47,221 nt of DNA from contig NZ_CP017182.1 of assembly GCF_001729765.1 (NCBI RefSeq), positions 1-47,221 of the forward strand. The letters are read 5' to 3'. The position numbers were made by a program, and so were the translations under genes. Of this stretch, positions 8,638 through 17,232 are shown piece by piece; the stretch's first letter is position 1; every line of letters begins with the position of its first letter. The notes beneath the pieces were generated by a model. The model was given only the letters and a program-made list of their open reading frames with translations, was not told the DNA's origin and did no database searches. This DNA comes from Enterobacter kobei (GTDB taxonomy: Bacteria; Pseudomonadota; Gammaproteobacteria; Enterobacterales; Enterobacteriaceae).

Positions 8638-9219
8638 ATGACATTTCAGGAACAGGAACCAGACGTAAACAAAACAGCAACGCTAACGGTGCGAAATATC
8701 CCGCTTGATGTTGATGCGATGATTACGGTGCAGGCAAGCATCGCCGGGAAGTCCAAAAGCGATTTTCTGAAAGAGCTCCTGACACAGGAATTTCAGGATT
8801 TGATCAAAAACTTCAGCCGGACAAGTTCGCTTGTCAGCCTGATGGATGAAGAGCTCGGTAAGCAGTTCGGCGTAAAGGTCGCCAAACACTGGTTTGAAAA
8901 CGATATGATCACCGGTAATAACCTTAAGTATAAGGCGCTGCTGAAACTGACCACCCATGATGATCTACAGCAGCTTATGATGAAGAATATGCCTTATCTT
9001 CATCTGCGTGCCAGCCAGGTGCTGCACAGCCAGTTTGCCCATATTCCCCGTGGCCTGTCCCTGACGTTTTCTCTGTTTAATGAAATTGCCGGCCGTGATG
9101 CGAAGTTGATTGACCGGGTATTTCATGAGATTTTTTATCCGGTCGGAGCGGAGAAATTTTACGCGGACATCAATGCCATTCGTGCGGAGAAGAAGCTGGA
9201 ACCCGTGGACGGGCTCTGA
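8638..9219 (+). CDS. Ribbon-helix-helix (Arc/CopG-like) DNA-binding protein with unknown C-terminal domain
   Basis: 193 residues from the ATG at 8638; a longer in-frame start at 8584 lacks support. Residues about 12-50 (TATLTVRNIPLDVDAMI, then a helix with GKSKSDFLKELL) fit an RHH fold: a short beta strand, helix, turn and helix. The remaining 140 residues are helical and unrecognised (LHLRASQVLHSQFAHIPRGL, LFNEIAGRDAKLIDRVFHEIF). A strong hairpin terminator follows at once, so it is probably monocistronic and may repress its own promoter through TGATGC repeats. RHH proteins on plasmids serve as antitoxins, copy-number or transfer regulators; which applies here is not visible. Confidence 0.7.
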   Translation: MTFQEQEPDVNKTATLTVRNIPLDVDAMITVQASIAGKSKSDFLKELLTQEFQDLIKNFSRTSSLVSLMDEELGKQFGVKVAKHWFENDMITGNNLKYKALLKLTTHDDLQQLMMKNMPYLHLRASQVLHSQFAHIPRGLSLTFSLFNEIAGRDAKLIDRVFHEIFYPVGAEKFYADINAIRAEKKLEPVDGL

Positions 9220-9224
9220 AACGA

Positions 9225-9252
9225 GAAAAGCCATCCCTAGGGATGGCTTTTC
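9225..9252. terminator. 28-bp perfect palindrome, Rho-independent terminator
   Basis: The palindrome begins GAAAAGCCATCC and ends GGATGGCTTTTC, centred on CTAG. It lies 5 bp after the stop of the RHH gene. The A/T ends make it active in either direction. Confidence 0.85.
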
Positions 9253-9358
9253 CGGACTACTATTGCCGCGTGAGACCTTTAACAAGGCGACTCCGCTTTG
9301 ATGGGGCTATTACGCCATACACACGTCACGTGTGTCAACCGTTTTTCAGGAAAGAAAC

Positions 9359-10393
9359 ATGACGGCACAGCAACTCATCACCAGCGACAGGCTGGATATC
9401 TATGAAAAACACCTGAAGGTACGCCTGGATCAGGTCATGGCTGCGTATCACTGGAACAAAGCGCTTGCCGGTGCCATGCTGCCTGCCATTCAGTGCCTGG
9501 AAATTACGTTACGTAACGCGATTGACGCAGGGATCCGCAATTTCCCTCCTCCGGCGGCGGTCGGGCTGTACCAAACCGATCATAACTGGATTTTTACGCT
9601 GCCACGGTATATGGGAAACCGTACATTCCGGCGTCCTCACGAACGCTACAGACGCGCCCGCGGAGGGGAACCCCAGGATATACAGGGCTTCCTGCTCGAT
9701 GCGCATGGTAAGAGAGTGATCGCCCGAAAAATTTCAGTCGAGACGATGGTGGATAATGCCAAATCCGAGATTGCGCGTCTGAATAAAACCCTGACACCCG
9801 GACGCGTTATTTCCGGGCTTTCTTTTGGGTTCTGGACACAGCTTCTGACGCACTACTATGAAAATACGCAGGGCCAGAGCCATAACCTTCTGTGGCCACA
9901 CCTGACGTCCGTTGTTTTCCCCCATGCTCCAGCGGGATGGGGTCGGGATAAAATCTGCGAAGCCTTTTTCAGGATCAAAGAACTCAGGAATCGCCTGTCC
10001 CACCACGAAGCGATGTGGAAATTTCACTATGATGATCCTGTAACAGGTAAACCTGATTACAACAATCCTGTTTATGGTGCCCAGGCAAGCTGTAGTCTGT
10101 TGAGAAAACATTATGATGATATTATCGAGATGATCGGCTGGATGAGTCCCGACCGCAAAGCCACGTTTCTCAGCCACTCCGCCAATCTGCGTTTCTACGC
10201 ACTGTGCTCCGTGGACGGGCTTAACAGTTATATCGCCCCTGAAAAGATCAGATCACAGATAAAGGTGACCCGTGGCGGTAAGGGGATCAGCCGGTTAATC
10301 CGGGTGCTTGAGAAAAATGAGTTCATCCGGATTGTGATGGATGGCCGGACTATACTTACCATCGGCAATGATAATTCCATCGCCATTCTCTAG
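9359..10393 (+). CDS. Abi-family (AbiD/AbiF-like) protein with HEPN motif, candidate abortive-infection gene
   Basis: 344 residues from the ATG at 9359, which follows AGGAAAG; an upstream in-frame start at 9332 is less likely. The layout fits the Abi_2 family: an N-terminal helical region with CLEITLRNAID, and a HEPN ribonuclease-type motif R-x4-H (Arg210 to His215 in ELRNRLSHHE). Known Abi_2 proteins abort phage infection. The 60-residue C-terminal extension (about 285-344) with TRGGKGISRLIRVLEKNEF is not recognised. The gene stands alone on the plus strand, convergent with the PHP-ATPase gene. Cargo position beside other defence-like genes supports, but does not prove, an antiphage role. 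Confidence 0.8.
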   Translation: MTAQQLITSDRLDIYEKHLKVRLDQVMAAYHWNKALAGAMLPAIQCLEITLRNAIDAGIRNFPPPAAVGLYQTDHNWIFTLPRYMGNRTFRRPHERYRRARGGEPQDIQGFLLDAHGKRVIARKISVETMVDNAKSEIARLNKTLTPGRVISGLSFGFWTQLLTHYYENTQGQSHNLLWPHLTSVVFPHAPAGWGRDKICEAFFRIKELRNRLSHHEAMWKFHYDDPVTGKPDYNNPVYGAQASCSLLRKHYDDIIEMIGWMSPDRKATFLSHSANLRFYALCSVDGLNSYIAPEKIRSQIKVTRGGKGISRLIRVLEKNEFIRIVMDGRTILTIGNDNSIAIL

Positions 10394-10420
10394 GTTCCCA
10401 TATCTTTACAGGCACTTTTG

Positions 10421-10518
10421 ACCCGGATACCTTCCGGGTTATTGAGTTTCGGATCAGGATGAAAATAAAAGAGCAGAAATATGGTCAATTCTTGCCGACG
10501 CCCAGCGTACGGCAAGAA
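10421..10518. terminator. Two hairpins between convergent abi and PHP-ATPase genes
   Basis: ACCCGGA at 10421-10427 pairs with TCCGGGT at 10433-10439. A second perfect stem, TTCTTGCCG (10489-10497) with CGGCAAGAA (10510-10518), lies closer to the minus-strand gene. Neither has a strong T-run, so these are possible terminators of the convergent transcripts. Confidence 0.45.
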
Positions 10519-10536
10519 CTGAAGCGTTATTTTAGT

Positions 10537-13341
10537 CTACAGGCCGTACTTGCGTTCCCTTTCCTTAAAGGCCTGGATCCCGCCTTCCAGAATTTCACAA
10601 ACGTGTTCTCTGATACCCCGGGTATGCAGACGGCCGGAATCGTCCTGTGAAGTGAACGAGCACTCCAGTGAGCCGGTATAATATTCAAACCGGAATTCAC
10701 TGTTCTCAATACCCGAGCGCTGCCCACTCTGGTTAGATACGATCACGCATTCGGCATCCGTTCCCACGACGAGGTTGGCATTGTGCGTCACCATAATGAT
10801 TTGCCGGTCCGCCTTACGCTGCCTGACGAAATCATTGAGCTGGGAATAAATCGTCCGGTTATCGAGATTGTCTTCAGGCTGATCAATAAGGATAGGGTGT
10901 CGCGAATTGCTCAGGTGAAGGATCAGGTTAAGCAGCACCAGACCCCGTTTGCCTGGCGACATCTGCACGATATCGTCGCTGCGGTAACGGACAGAAAAAT
11001 CAATCAGGTAGCAGTCATCATAGAGATAACTCAGAATATCAGAATCCTCAATGCCCTTACGAAGAGCGGGAGCAACCCCGCCGCTTCTGTAGCGATCATA
11101 GATGCCTGCGATCGTATCCGCATGGCTATCAGCGGAAAATGAGTAGCCGCCTTTCGGGCTGGCCAGATCGCCGAGCAGGAGGTTTATGTTCCCTCGCCGG
11201 TCAAAGCAGCCGGTGAAGCGATCAAACTTCTCAGCATTGAAGGATATGCGAGCGATTACGCTAATTTCGCCTTCAGGGTGGTATTCAGGCTTGCTTAGCT
11301 CGTCCACGTAAGCCTGATAAAGGCCAGTAAGGCGCGCATACTCTGTCTGGAGCTGGCTTTTTGTATCATTGCCTTCCTGTAAAATGGACCGACGGCGTTC
11401 AGAGAACTGTTGTAGCTGTCTGAGTTTTTCTTTTTCCTTTTCAAGCGCAGCCGTGGATGCTTTGAGCGTTTCCTGATCGGTAATTTTTACCGACAGGGGA
11501 AGCAGCGTTTCCCTTTTGGCTGCGCTTTCGGTATCAATCCGCCTCAGCCTTGCGGGGATGCAACCAAAACGGGCCTCGTGGCGACCAATGAAGTCACTGA
11601 CAGCAGCTGAAAGACGGGCCTCCAGCTGACGAAGGCTTTTCTCCAAAAAAGAGGAATTCTCAGACAGCGGAATATCCAGCCTGAGTTGGTCGGTAAGGCT
11701 TTGTATCGTGCTACCGGCATGCCGATAAAGGCTTTCTTTCAGGCTTCTGCTGGCATCAGTAAGATCTTCTATCGCGCGCCGACGGGATTGAAGGTTGTCC
11801 GTGCGCAGTCTGAGTGCCATATACTGCTTTTCTTCATCCGGTGTAAACGATGCCTGCTTCCTCAGTTGAGCTATCTTCTCCTCCTGCCGCCTAATTTCAT
11901 CACTTACCGCCTTTTCCGTGCCGTACTTCTCCATTTCCTTACCGCATTCGCTATATTTTTTGCGCAGCTCGGTAAGGTAATCAATCCTGGTTTTTATAAC
12001 CCGTATAGTCGCTTCCCGCTGTGCGGTATTCTCAACTGCGAAAGCTTTGAAATTATTATTCTGATACAGAATTTCCTCGACCAGCTGATTTAGCTGAAGC
12101 TGACCGCTACGTTCGGCAAGGTGATTGATATAGAGCTGCGGAATGTAGGTCACTGGCCGGCAGTCGTCACCATGTAATGAACTAACTTCACCGTTTCCCC
12201 ATGTGACTTCAACATCGAGATTGCTAAAGTCGTCATAGGCGGCTTGTCCTGAGATCCTGATTTTCTCGCTAACCTCATCAGCGTTAATGGCGCATGCCAT
12301 GTGGTAAAGCAGCAGAGATTTGCCTGAAGACTTCCCGCCTATGATTGCATTCAGGTCGGGACTGAAGTTTACAGGCTGGTCTGAAAAAAGTGCATGGCCA
12401 CTGCGATCCGTAAAACAGACGTGTTTAATATATTGATAAGGCGTTTTTGTATGGGGGGACGTTTTCTGGATCCTGACGCGAGTGTGATCGTACAGTACCT
12501 GTTTTAATCCCGCAAAAGTAGGATCGGCTTTAATCCAGCAAAAACGATCCCCGTCGGGACGAAAAATTTTAGTCAGTCCATGTGCATCCGAACCGTGAAG
12601 GCAGGGGAGTAGCTTGCCGTATTTACTGATGACTTCAGCCCTGCTGTCGCTGCCGCGTCCCTGAAAGTACTCACAATCCTGCGGGTTACCAGAAAAAATC
12701 GCATCAACTAGGCGATAGATGTTCTGCCGGACAGCAAGAAGACCATTGTCCCGGAGCCCGGAGATTCCGTCTCCTGAGCTGTTAGATGCAATGACAATAA
12801 CGTTGTTCCGCAGCCAGGTTTCACTCCTCAGCCAGTCTTCAAAGACGTCAAAAGAAGGCTTGAACTGGTTAATGCCGTCGCGCAGATTTTTCTCGGGAGA
12901 GGACAACCCTGCTACCGCAATCCCCAGTTCAGTCAGCTGCTGATCGCTGCAGGAATAGTTCTGCCCGCAGTAACGGAAGTGAAGCCGGCCCAGCGCGTGT
13001 TTTATTTTGTCAACGTGACCTGCATCCGCCGGATTGACAATAAGATGAATATTCACACCCTTATCTTTTTGTGTTTCAGGCGTGATGCGAAATTCTATAT
13101 TAGGAAAAACGGCCTCAATATTGGCTATCCGGCCCTGCGCACGGTATGCGAGCAGCTTCTCATACCCGGAGATAGTGCAGTAGTCGGTCGCCCCCATGAC
13201 AGCGACCTCGTCGCCAAACGCTTCAATTGCAGAAAGATAAGCTTCCCAGTCATTCCGATACTGATTCTCAAGTGATGACGAAGGGGTATGAACATGCAGA
13301 TCCCATTTACGCCATTCAGAGCCATTCGGGAATAGCTTCAC
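10537..13341 (-). CDS. PHP-domain/SMC-like ATPase (TrlF family), candidate defence nuclease-ATPase
   Basis: 934 residues. N-terminal PHP phosphoesterase domain: DLHVHTPSS (14-22), TDYCT (52-56), NIHLIV (97-102) and HGSDAH (249-254) supply the usual metal-binding His/Asp set. An ABC/SMC-type ATPase follows: Walker A GGKSSGKS (335-342), a long coiled-coil-prone middle with many Glu/Arg/Gln (about 420-700), a signature-like SPGKRG, Walker B ILIDQPED (817-824) and the H-loop THNAN (His853). PHP plus SMC-type ATPase is the layout annotated as TrlF-family. Similar nuclease-ATPase fusions occur in phage-defence loci, but the substrate is unknown. RBS GGAGG lies just upstream of the start. No partner gene is on the same strand, so it probably acts alone or with the convergent Abi gene. 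Confidence 0.85.
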   Translation of the reverse strand: MKLFPNGSEWRKWDLHVHTPSSSLENQYRNDWEAYLSAIEAFGDEVAVMGATDYCTISGYEKLLAYRAQGRIANIEAVFPNIEFRITPETQKDKGVNIHLIVNPADAGHVDKIKHALGRLHFRYCGQNYSCSDQQLTELGIAVAGLSSPEKNLRDGINQFKPSFDVFEDWLRSETWLRNNVIVIASNSSGDGISGLRDNGLLAVRQNIYRLVDAIFSGNPQDCEYFQGRGSDSRAEVISKYGKLLPCLHGSDAHGLTKIFRPDGDRFCWIKADPTFAGLKQVLYDHTRVRIQKTSPHTKTPYQYIKHVCFTDRSGHALFSDQPVNFSPDLNAIIGGKSSGKSLLLYHMACAINADEVSEKIRISGQAAYDDFSNLDVEVTWGNGEVSSLHGDDCRPVTYIPQLYINHLAERSGQLQLNQLVEEILYQNNNFKAFAVENTAQREATIRVIKTRIDYLTELRKKYSECGKEMEKYGTEKAVSDEIRRQEEKIAQLRKQASFTPDEEKQYMALRLRTDNLQSRRRAIEDLTDASRSLKESLYRHAGSTIQSLTDQLRLDIPLSENSSFLEKSLRQLEARLSAAVSDFIGRHEARFGCIPARLRRIDTESAAKRETLLPLSVKITDQETLKASTAALEKEKEKLRQLQQFSERRRSILQEGNDTKSQLQTEYARLTGLYQAYVDELSKPEYHPEGEISVIARISFNAEKFDRFTGCFDRRGNINLLLGDLASPKGGYSFSADSHADTIAGIYDRYRSGGVAPALRKGIEDSDILSYLYDDCYLIDFSVRYRSDDIVQMSPGKRGLVLLNLILHLSNSRHPILIDQPEDNLDNRTIYSQLNDFVRQRKADRQIIMVTHNANLVVGTDAECVIVSNQSGQRSGIENSEFRFEYYTGSLECSFTSQDDSGRLHTRGIREHVCEILEGGIQAFKERERKYGL

Positions 13342-13831
13342 TGTTACCTCCTTTTAACATGTCTATCAAAAATTGAAATCTGCGTTTACGCACCCGGGAC
13401 GTCAGTACAGAACATAACCTAATAGTTACCGCAAGCCTTTACAAGCGCATAAACGTGACCACTTGCATCCAGCGTTTCTATATACGAACGTGCCTATCAG
13501 ATGCTTTCTGCCATTGCGATTCTGGTGGCATACGGAACTATGCTGACGGGACTGAGACCCTTTCCCCTTCTCACGGAAATTCTTACCCACTACAGCAAAC
13601 TTATTTTCACCATATCGGCTCCCCCAGAGATCCGAATTTACCTTTTTTCGGATCTCGGGAGAGGAAGAGAGGAATTATTGCAGCATGGACACAAAAACGA
13701 GTAATTGTTGCGATGAGAGGATTATTGCGCCATGAGCAAATATAAATGACTTTATGCGCCATGAGGTTAAATATATTGTTCCTGCCGTCCGGCTGAACCC
13801 CGGGGCAGGGGATCAGCCGGGAAGGAAAGCG
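13342..13831. repeat. Non-coding stretch with a 10-bp hairpin and an iteron-like repeat array
   Basis: No gene supported. GAGATCCGAA (13627-13636) pairs perfectly with TTCGGATCTC (13647-13656). Right after it, four related segments occur in one orientation: AATTATTGCAGCATG (13673-13687), AATTGTTGCGATGAG (13703-13717), ATTATTGCGCCATGAG (13721-13736) and CTTTATGCGCCATGAG (13750-13765). Their starts are 30, 18 and 29 bp apart. They differ in sequence from the RepFIB iterons. The promoter of the PHP-ATPase gene must lie in the first part of this region. Confidence 0.5.
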
Positions 13832-14806
13832 TCACGGTTCTGCTTTCCGGGAGAGGGTCTTTCGTTTTTTCTTCAGGTACATCACTTCGTCACATTTGCC
13901 GATCATTTCCGCCAGCGTCGCGTACTGGTCTGCGTTATTGATCAGTTCGCCAAAGGAATAATTGATGTTGTAGGGCTTACCCGAGGTGTCATTGTAATGA
14001 TCCAAACTGGCACTCAGCGCTTGCAGAAAAGAACTCGTGTTCCCGTTTCGCCGGATCAGGGCGGCAAACTCATCCCCGCCGAGGCGGCCTGCTATTTCGC
14101 CCGGTTCGAGGTGCTGATGTAAAAAGCCGGCAAAAACCTTCAGCACCTCGTCTCCCTCTGCGTGTCCCCAGAGATCGTTCACCGGCTTGAACCTGTCCAG
14201 ATCGAAATAGATGAGGCTGAACGACGCATCCTGCCGGTTCATCGCGCGGAAGAGTTTTTCGCCGGCGCGGTAAAACCCGCGCCGGTTGGGAATGCCCGTC
14301 AGGCTGTCCGTCATGGCCATGCTGATGGCCTCGAATTCGTCTTCCACGATACAGGCCAGATCCCGGAGGGACGCAATGTCATCATCCGTGAAGGCGCGGG
14401 GAACGGTGTGGATCAGGCACAGCGTGCCGGCCACCGTGCCGTCGGGCAGGCTCACCGGCTGGCCGGCGTAGAACCGGATGTGGGGCTCACCGGTGACCAG
14501 GGGATTGTCACGGAACCGCTCATCAGCAGCTGCGTCGTGAACAATGAAGGGCCCCTCCTGCAGAATGGCATGCCCGCAGAACGAGATGTTACGCGGGGTT
14601 TCGCGCACGCCGACGCCCTGGCAGGCGAGGAGCCACTGGCGCTCGCGATCCAGCAGGCTTATCAGGGCCACCGGGACCTGAAAGGCTTTGCGGGCCAGCC
14701 GCGTCAGGCGTTCAAAACGCTCATCGTCACGGGTATCAAGAAGGCCGGTAATATACAGGGACTTCAGCCTCTGTTCTTCATTCTCCGGTATACCGGGTGC
14801 CTGCAT
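13832..14806 (-). CDS. GAF-GGDEF diguanylate cyclase
   Basis: Predicted soluble c-di-GMP synthase of 324 residues from the ATG at 14806, chosen because AGGAG lies 5 nt before it; an in-frame ATG seven codons upstream has poorer spacing. Residues about 10-155 form a GAF sensor (ALISLLDRERQWLLACQGVG, FCGHAIL, FYAGQPV, GTLCLI). The GGDEF domain follows (DSLTGIPNRRGFY, YFDLDRFKPVND) with an intact active-site GGDEF at about 243-247. No RxxD inhibitory site is visible five residues before it, so product inhibition may be lost. It is monocistronic. The plasmid also carries an EAL-HDOD protein at 31331-32560. Confidence 0.92.
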   Translation of the reverse strand: MQAPGIPENEEQRLKSLYITGLLDTRDDERFERLTRLARKAFQVPVALISLLDRERQWLLACQGVGVRETPRNISFCGHAILQEGPFIVHDAAADERFRDNPLVTGEPHIRFYAGQPVSLPDGTVAGTLCLIHTVPRAFTDDDIASLRDLACIVEDEFEAISMAMTDSLTGIPNRRGFYRAGEKLFRAMNRQDASFSLIYFDLDRFKPVNDLWGHAEGDEVLKVFAGFLHQHLEPGEIAGRLGGDEFAALIRRNGNTSSFLQALSASLDHYNDTSGKPYNINYSFGELINNADQYATLAEMIGKCDEVMYLKKKRKTLSRKAEP

Positions 14807-15291
14807 GTAATCTCCTGGTATGTACAAAGTATATATGCAGATGAAAAGGTGTTTGGATCTGACTGAGTGTAATTATAGTTCACGACTTATCTGCCAGCGG
14901 CTGAACTTCAGGTACAGGAATTCACGTTTATCACTCGTACTAGACTCTCCGGAGGACCAGGGGGAATGACCGGGTCTGTTACGGTGAGGGAATCTGTAAA
15001 CCTCAGGATTTTTGCCGGGACAGTACGTATAACTGCTATCTTGATTAGTAAATGTTAAAATTTGTAGGTATCCACCCGTTAAACAAAATGATTAATATTT
15101 TAAAATACTCTTTGAACACCCGTGCCGTAATAATGAAGTACATTAAAAACGTTATCCGGTCATGTGAAACTGAGACCGTCTCTTCGTCATGTAAAATGCC
15201 GTACTTTCTTTGTCGTGAAGAATGACCGGGTTAAGTCCATAAGGTTGAGAGGAAGTCTGCTGATGTGATACGCTCAAGGCGAGATTTATCT

Positions 15292-15364
15292 CAGTGAGAA
15301 CTCACTGCAACAAAAAGTTTTTGGACAACAAAACACAAAGTTGTTTTGGACTGTAGGAGTCCAA
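15292..15364 (+). promoter_or_regulatory. Palindromes in the leader of the HNH gene
   Basis: CAGTGAG-AA-CTCACTG (15292-15307) is a perfect 16-bp operator-like palindrome. TTGGACT-GTAGG-AGTCCAA (15346-15364) is a perfect 7-bp stem hairpin about 75 bp before the gene. Such sites suit a repressor or attenuation control of a potentially harmful nuclease. The rest of 14807-15437 is AT-rich with no gene I can support; a 30-codon ATG frame near 15136 lacks a ribosome site. Confidence 0.4.
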
Positions 15365-15437
15365 GAGACAATGACATTACATACAACGCCGTGTAACGGA
15401 TTTTACATTATTACAAAGCCTGTGTTACAAGAGAGTT

Positions 15438-16352
15438 ATGGACATGATTGAAAAAATATGTGAAGTAATTGATGGTGAATACGTCTGTGATATAGATATT
15501 AGCGTTGAAGAATGGAAGATTTTATTAAGGGATAAAAAAGTTTTTGATGACAAAAGTATTGCAGCGTTAAAAAAATGGTTCATTGAGCCAGACCATTCCT
15601 GTACATGTTTCGATATCGGCAAGAAGTACGACCTGCACAGTATGAGTGCTAATGGTGTAATCAATGGGTTGGGTGGAAGAGTTCAGAAGCAGCTTGGCCG
15701 ATTCGAGGTTAAAGGAGTCGGAAAGATTGCTTCCGGGACAAAATTCATTACAGTCATGAAAAGTAGAGAAATTAAAGGAAACCCAAAGCGAAATTTATGG
15801 ACTATCCGTGAAGAACTTGTTCAGGCAATAAAAGAACTAGATTTTTTTAGTACGAACGAAAGCTCAAGCATTGATTTTTACTCAGATAATGATTTGATCA
15901 CTGCTCTAGAAGAAAGTAATCACTTTGACGTTACTCAGACATTTGAGTATAGCGAAAAAGCGAAACCTAAGAAAGCTGCAATAGAAGTCAAAAATGGACT
16001 CTCATACCCAAGAAGTAAATCTGTTTCAAAAAATGCGCTTAACAAAGCTGATTATAAATGTGAAATTAATTGCGACCATCCAACGTTCAGAAGGCGAAAC
16101 TCTCCTCTAAATTACACAGAACCTCATCACATTGTCCCGATGTCAAAGCAAGACTATTTTGAGAATTCACTGGATGTGGAAGAGAATATCATATCACTAT
16201 GTTGCAACTGCCATAAACAAATTCATCTTGGCAAGGGGTTTGAAGATATGTTGAGGAAAATATATGCCGAGCGGAAAGATGTATTAAAAAAAGCGGGAAT
16301 CGAGATATTATTAGAGGATTTGATTCTTTTTTACAAGATGGAAGGTAATTAA
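15438..16352 (+). CDS. HNH endonuclease, candidate modification-dependent restriction enzyme
   Basis: 304 residues, visibly AT-rich compared with its neighbours, so recently acquired. The C-terminal HNH domain has paired cysteines (Cys208/Cys212 and Cys255/256/258), the catalytic His pair at 230-231 in TEPHHIVP, Asn250 in EENIISLC and His263 in CHKQIH. The N-terminal 125 residues contain EPDHSCTCFDIGKKYDLHS and GRVQKQLGRFEV. From memory this resembles a module placed before HNH or McrB-like domains in McrA-type proteins, which could read modified DNA. No methylase is adjacent, which fits a type IV-like solitary enzyme. Substrate is inference only. Start is either 15438 or the ATG six bases on. 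Confidence 0.78.
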   Translation: MDMIEKICEVIDGEYVCDIDISVEEWKILLRDKKVFDDKSIAALKKWFIEPDHSCTCFDIGKKYDLHSMSANGVINGLGGRVQKQLGRFEVKGVGKIASGTKFITVMKSREIKGNPKRNLWTIREELVQAIKELDFFSTNESSSIDFYSDNDLITALEESNHFDVTQTFEYSEKAKPKKAAIEVKNGLSYPRSKSVSKNALNKADYKCEINCDHPTFRRRNSPLNYTEPHHIVPMSKQDYFENSLDVEENIISLCCNCHKQIHLGKGFEDMLRKIYAERKDVLKKAGIEILLEDLILFYKMEGN

Positions 16353-16738
16353 TCTTCGAGAAGATGCATGCTTATTTTTATTTTTTTAGCAATGAATGTG
16401 AAATACTGCCTGACTATCAATCCTGTCATGTGGTTCAGATTTATGGGGGAGGATTTTAATATTTTACCAGCATGGCATGTCGATCAATCGGTTAAGTATA
16501 GCGCCAGGTAACCAGACGGATTTTCCCTCTCAGGCGGGAGTCGTTATCCATCGTCCAGTACCTGATTAAAAGTAGGAGTAATTACAAGAAAATTAAATTG
16601 TATGACTATTATTTCCGTTCAGAAAAGAAAGTTACATTAAAAAACCGAAATTATTAGGGTTATTAATTAGTTAAGTGCTATATATTTTCGTGTCCGGGGT
16701 ACCCTAAGAGGGTGCGCAAGACAACACTCCAGTGTTCA
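16353..16738. other. Intergenic AT-rich stretch, no gene
   Basis: No open frame, repeat or terminator that I can support. It forms the boundary between the HNH gene and the silver-resistance block, and may contain the old insertion end of that block. No terminal inverted repeat of a known transposon was recognised. Confidence 0.4.
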
Positions 16739-17089
16739 TTATTTATGACTGTCAAGCCATTTATTCATCTGCTCAATTTCACCTTTTTGAGCTTTAATGA
16801 TGTCCTGCGCAAGCTTTCTCATTTCGGGATCTTTTCCGTATTTGAGCTCGGTCTCAGCCATTGCGATTGCCCCTTCATGGTGTGCGATCATACCTTTTGC
16901 AAAGGCCTTATCGGGATTGGATTCATTAACGGCGGCCATCATTTTTTCATGCATATTTTTCATGCCAGCCATATATTCCTGTGATGATGCCGATGAGTGC
17001 ATATCTGACATTTTCATTTCCGAATGTTCAGCAGAAATGGCTGGCAGGGATAACATTAATATTACAAAAAGGGTGTTTTTGATTTTCAT
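16739..17089 (-). CDS. DUF305/CopM-like periplasmic metal-binding protein
   Basis: 116 residues from the ATG at 17089 (AAGGA upstream). A signal peptide (MKIKNTLFVILMLSLPAISA) is followed by a His/Met-rich segment (EHSEMKMSDMHSSA) and a DUF305 core with MKNMHEKM and GMIAHHEGAIAMAETEL, whose HH and Met/His residues fit copper or silver binding. Known CopM-type proteins chaperone copper in the periplasm. It lies downstream of silE on the same strand but behind a strong terminator, so it is probably transcribed separately. A role in Ag+/Cu+ buffering is inferred from family and place. Confidence 0.85.
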   Translation of the reverse strand: MKIKNTLFVILMLSLPAISAEHSEMKMSDMHSSASSQEYMAGMKNMHEKMMAAVNESNPDKAFAKGMIAHHEGAIAMAETELKYGKDPEMRKLAQDIIKAQKGEIEQMNKWLDSHK

Positions 17090-17144
17090 ATAATAATTCC
17101 TTTCAGACAGGTACCGGTTAAGTGTAGCTGAGTCAGACAAAAAA

Positions 17145-17161
17145 GCCCCCTGACGGGGGGC
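17145..17161 (-). terminator. Terminator after silE
   Basis: GCCCCC-TGACG-GGGGGC hairpin; read on the minus strand it is followed by TTTTTT, a classic Rho-independent terminator ending the silE transcript before the DUF305 gene. Confidence 0.85.
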
Positions 17162-17232
17162 AAAAATGTAGCAACGTTGTTTCAGGAAAATCTATCAGGG
17201 AAAAGGTAACAGCACGGATACTACCGTCGCAT

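Noticed and set aside
13455..13745. Two overlapping frames in the gap upstream of the PHP-ATPase gene
   Set aside because: No ribosome site, no family resemblance, and they run through hairpin and repeat structures.
14162..14866. 234-codon frame opposite the diguanylate cyclase
   Set aside because: Antisense shadow of a gene with clear GAF and GGDEF motifs.
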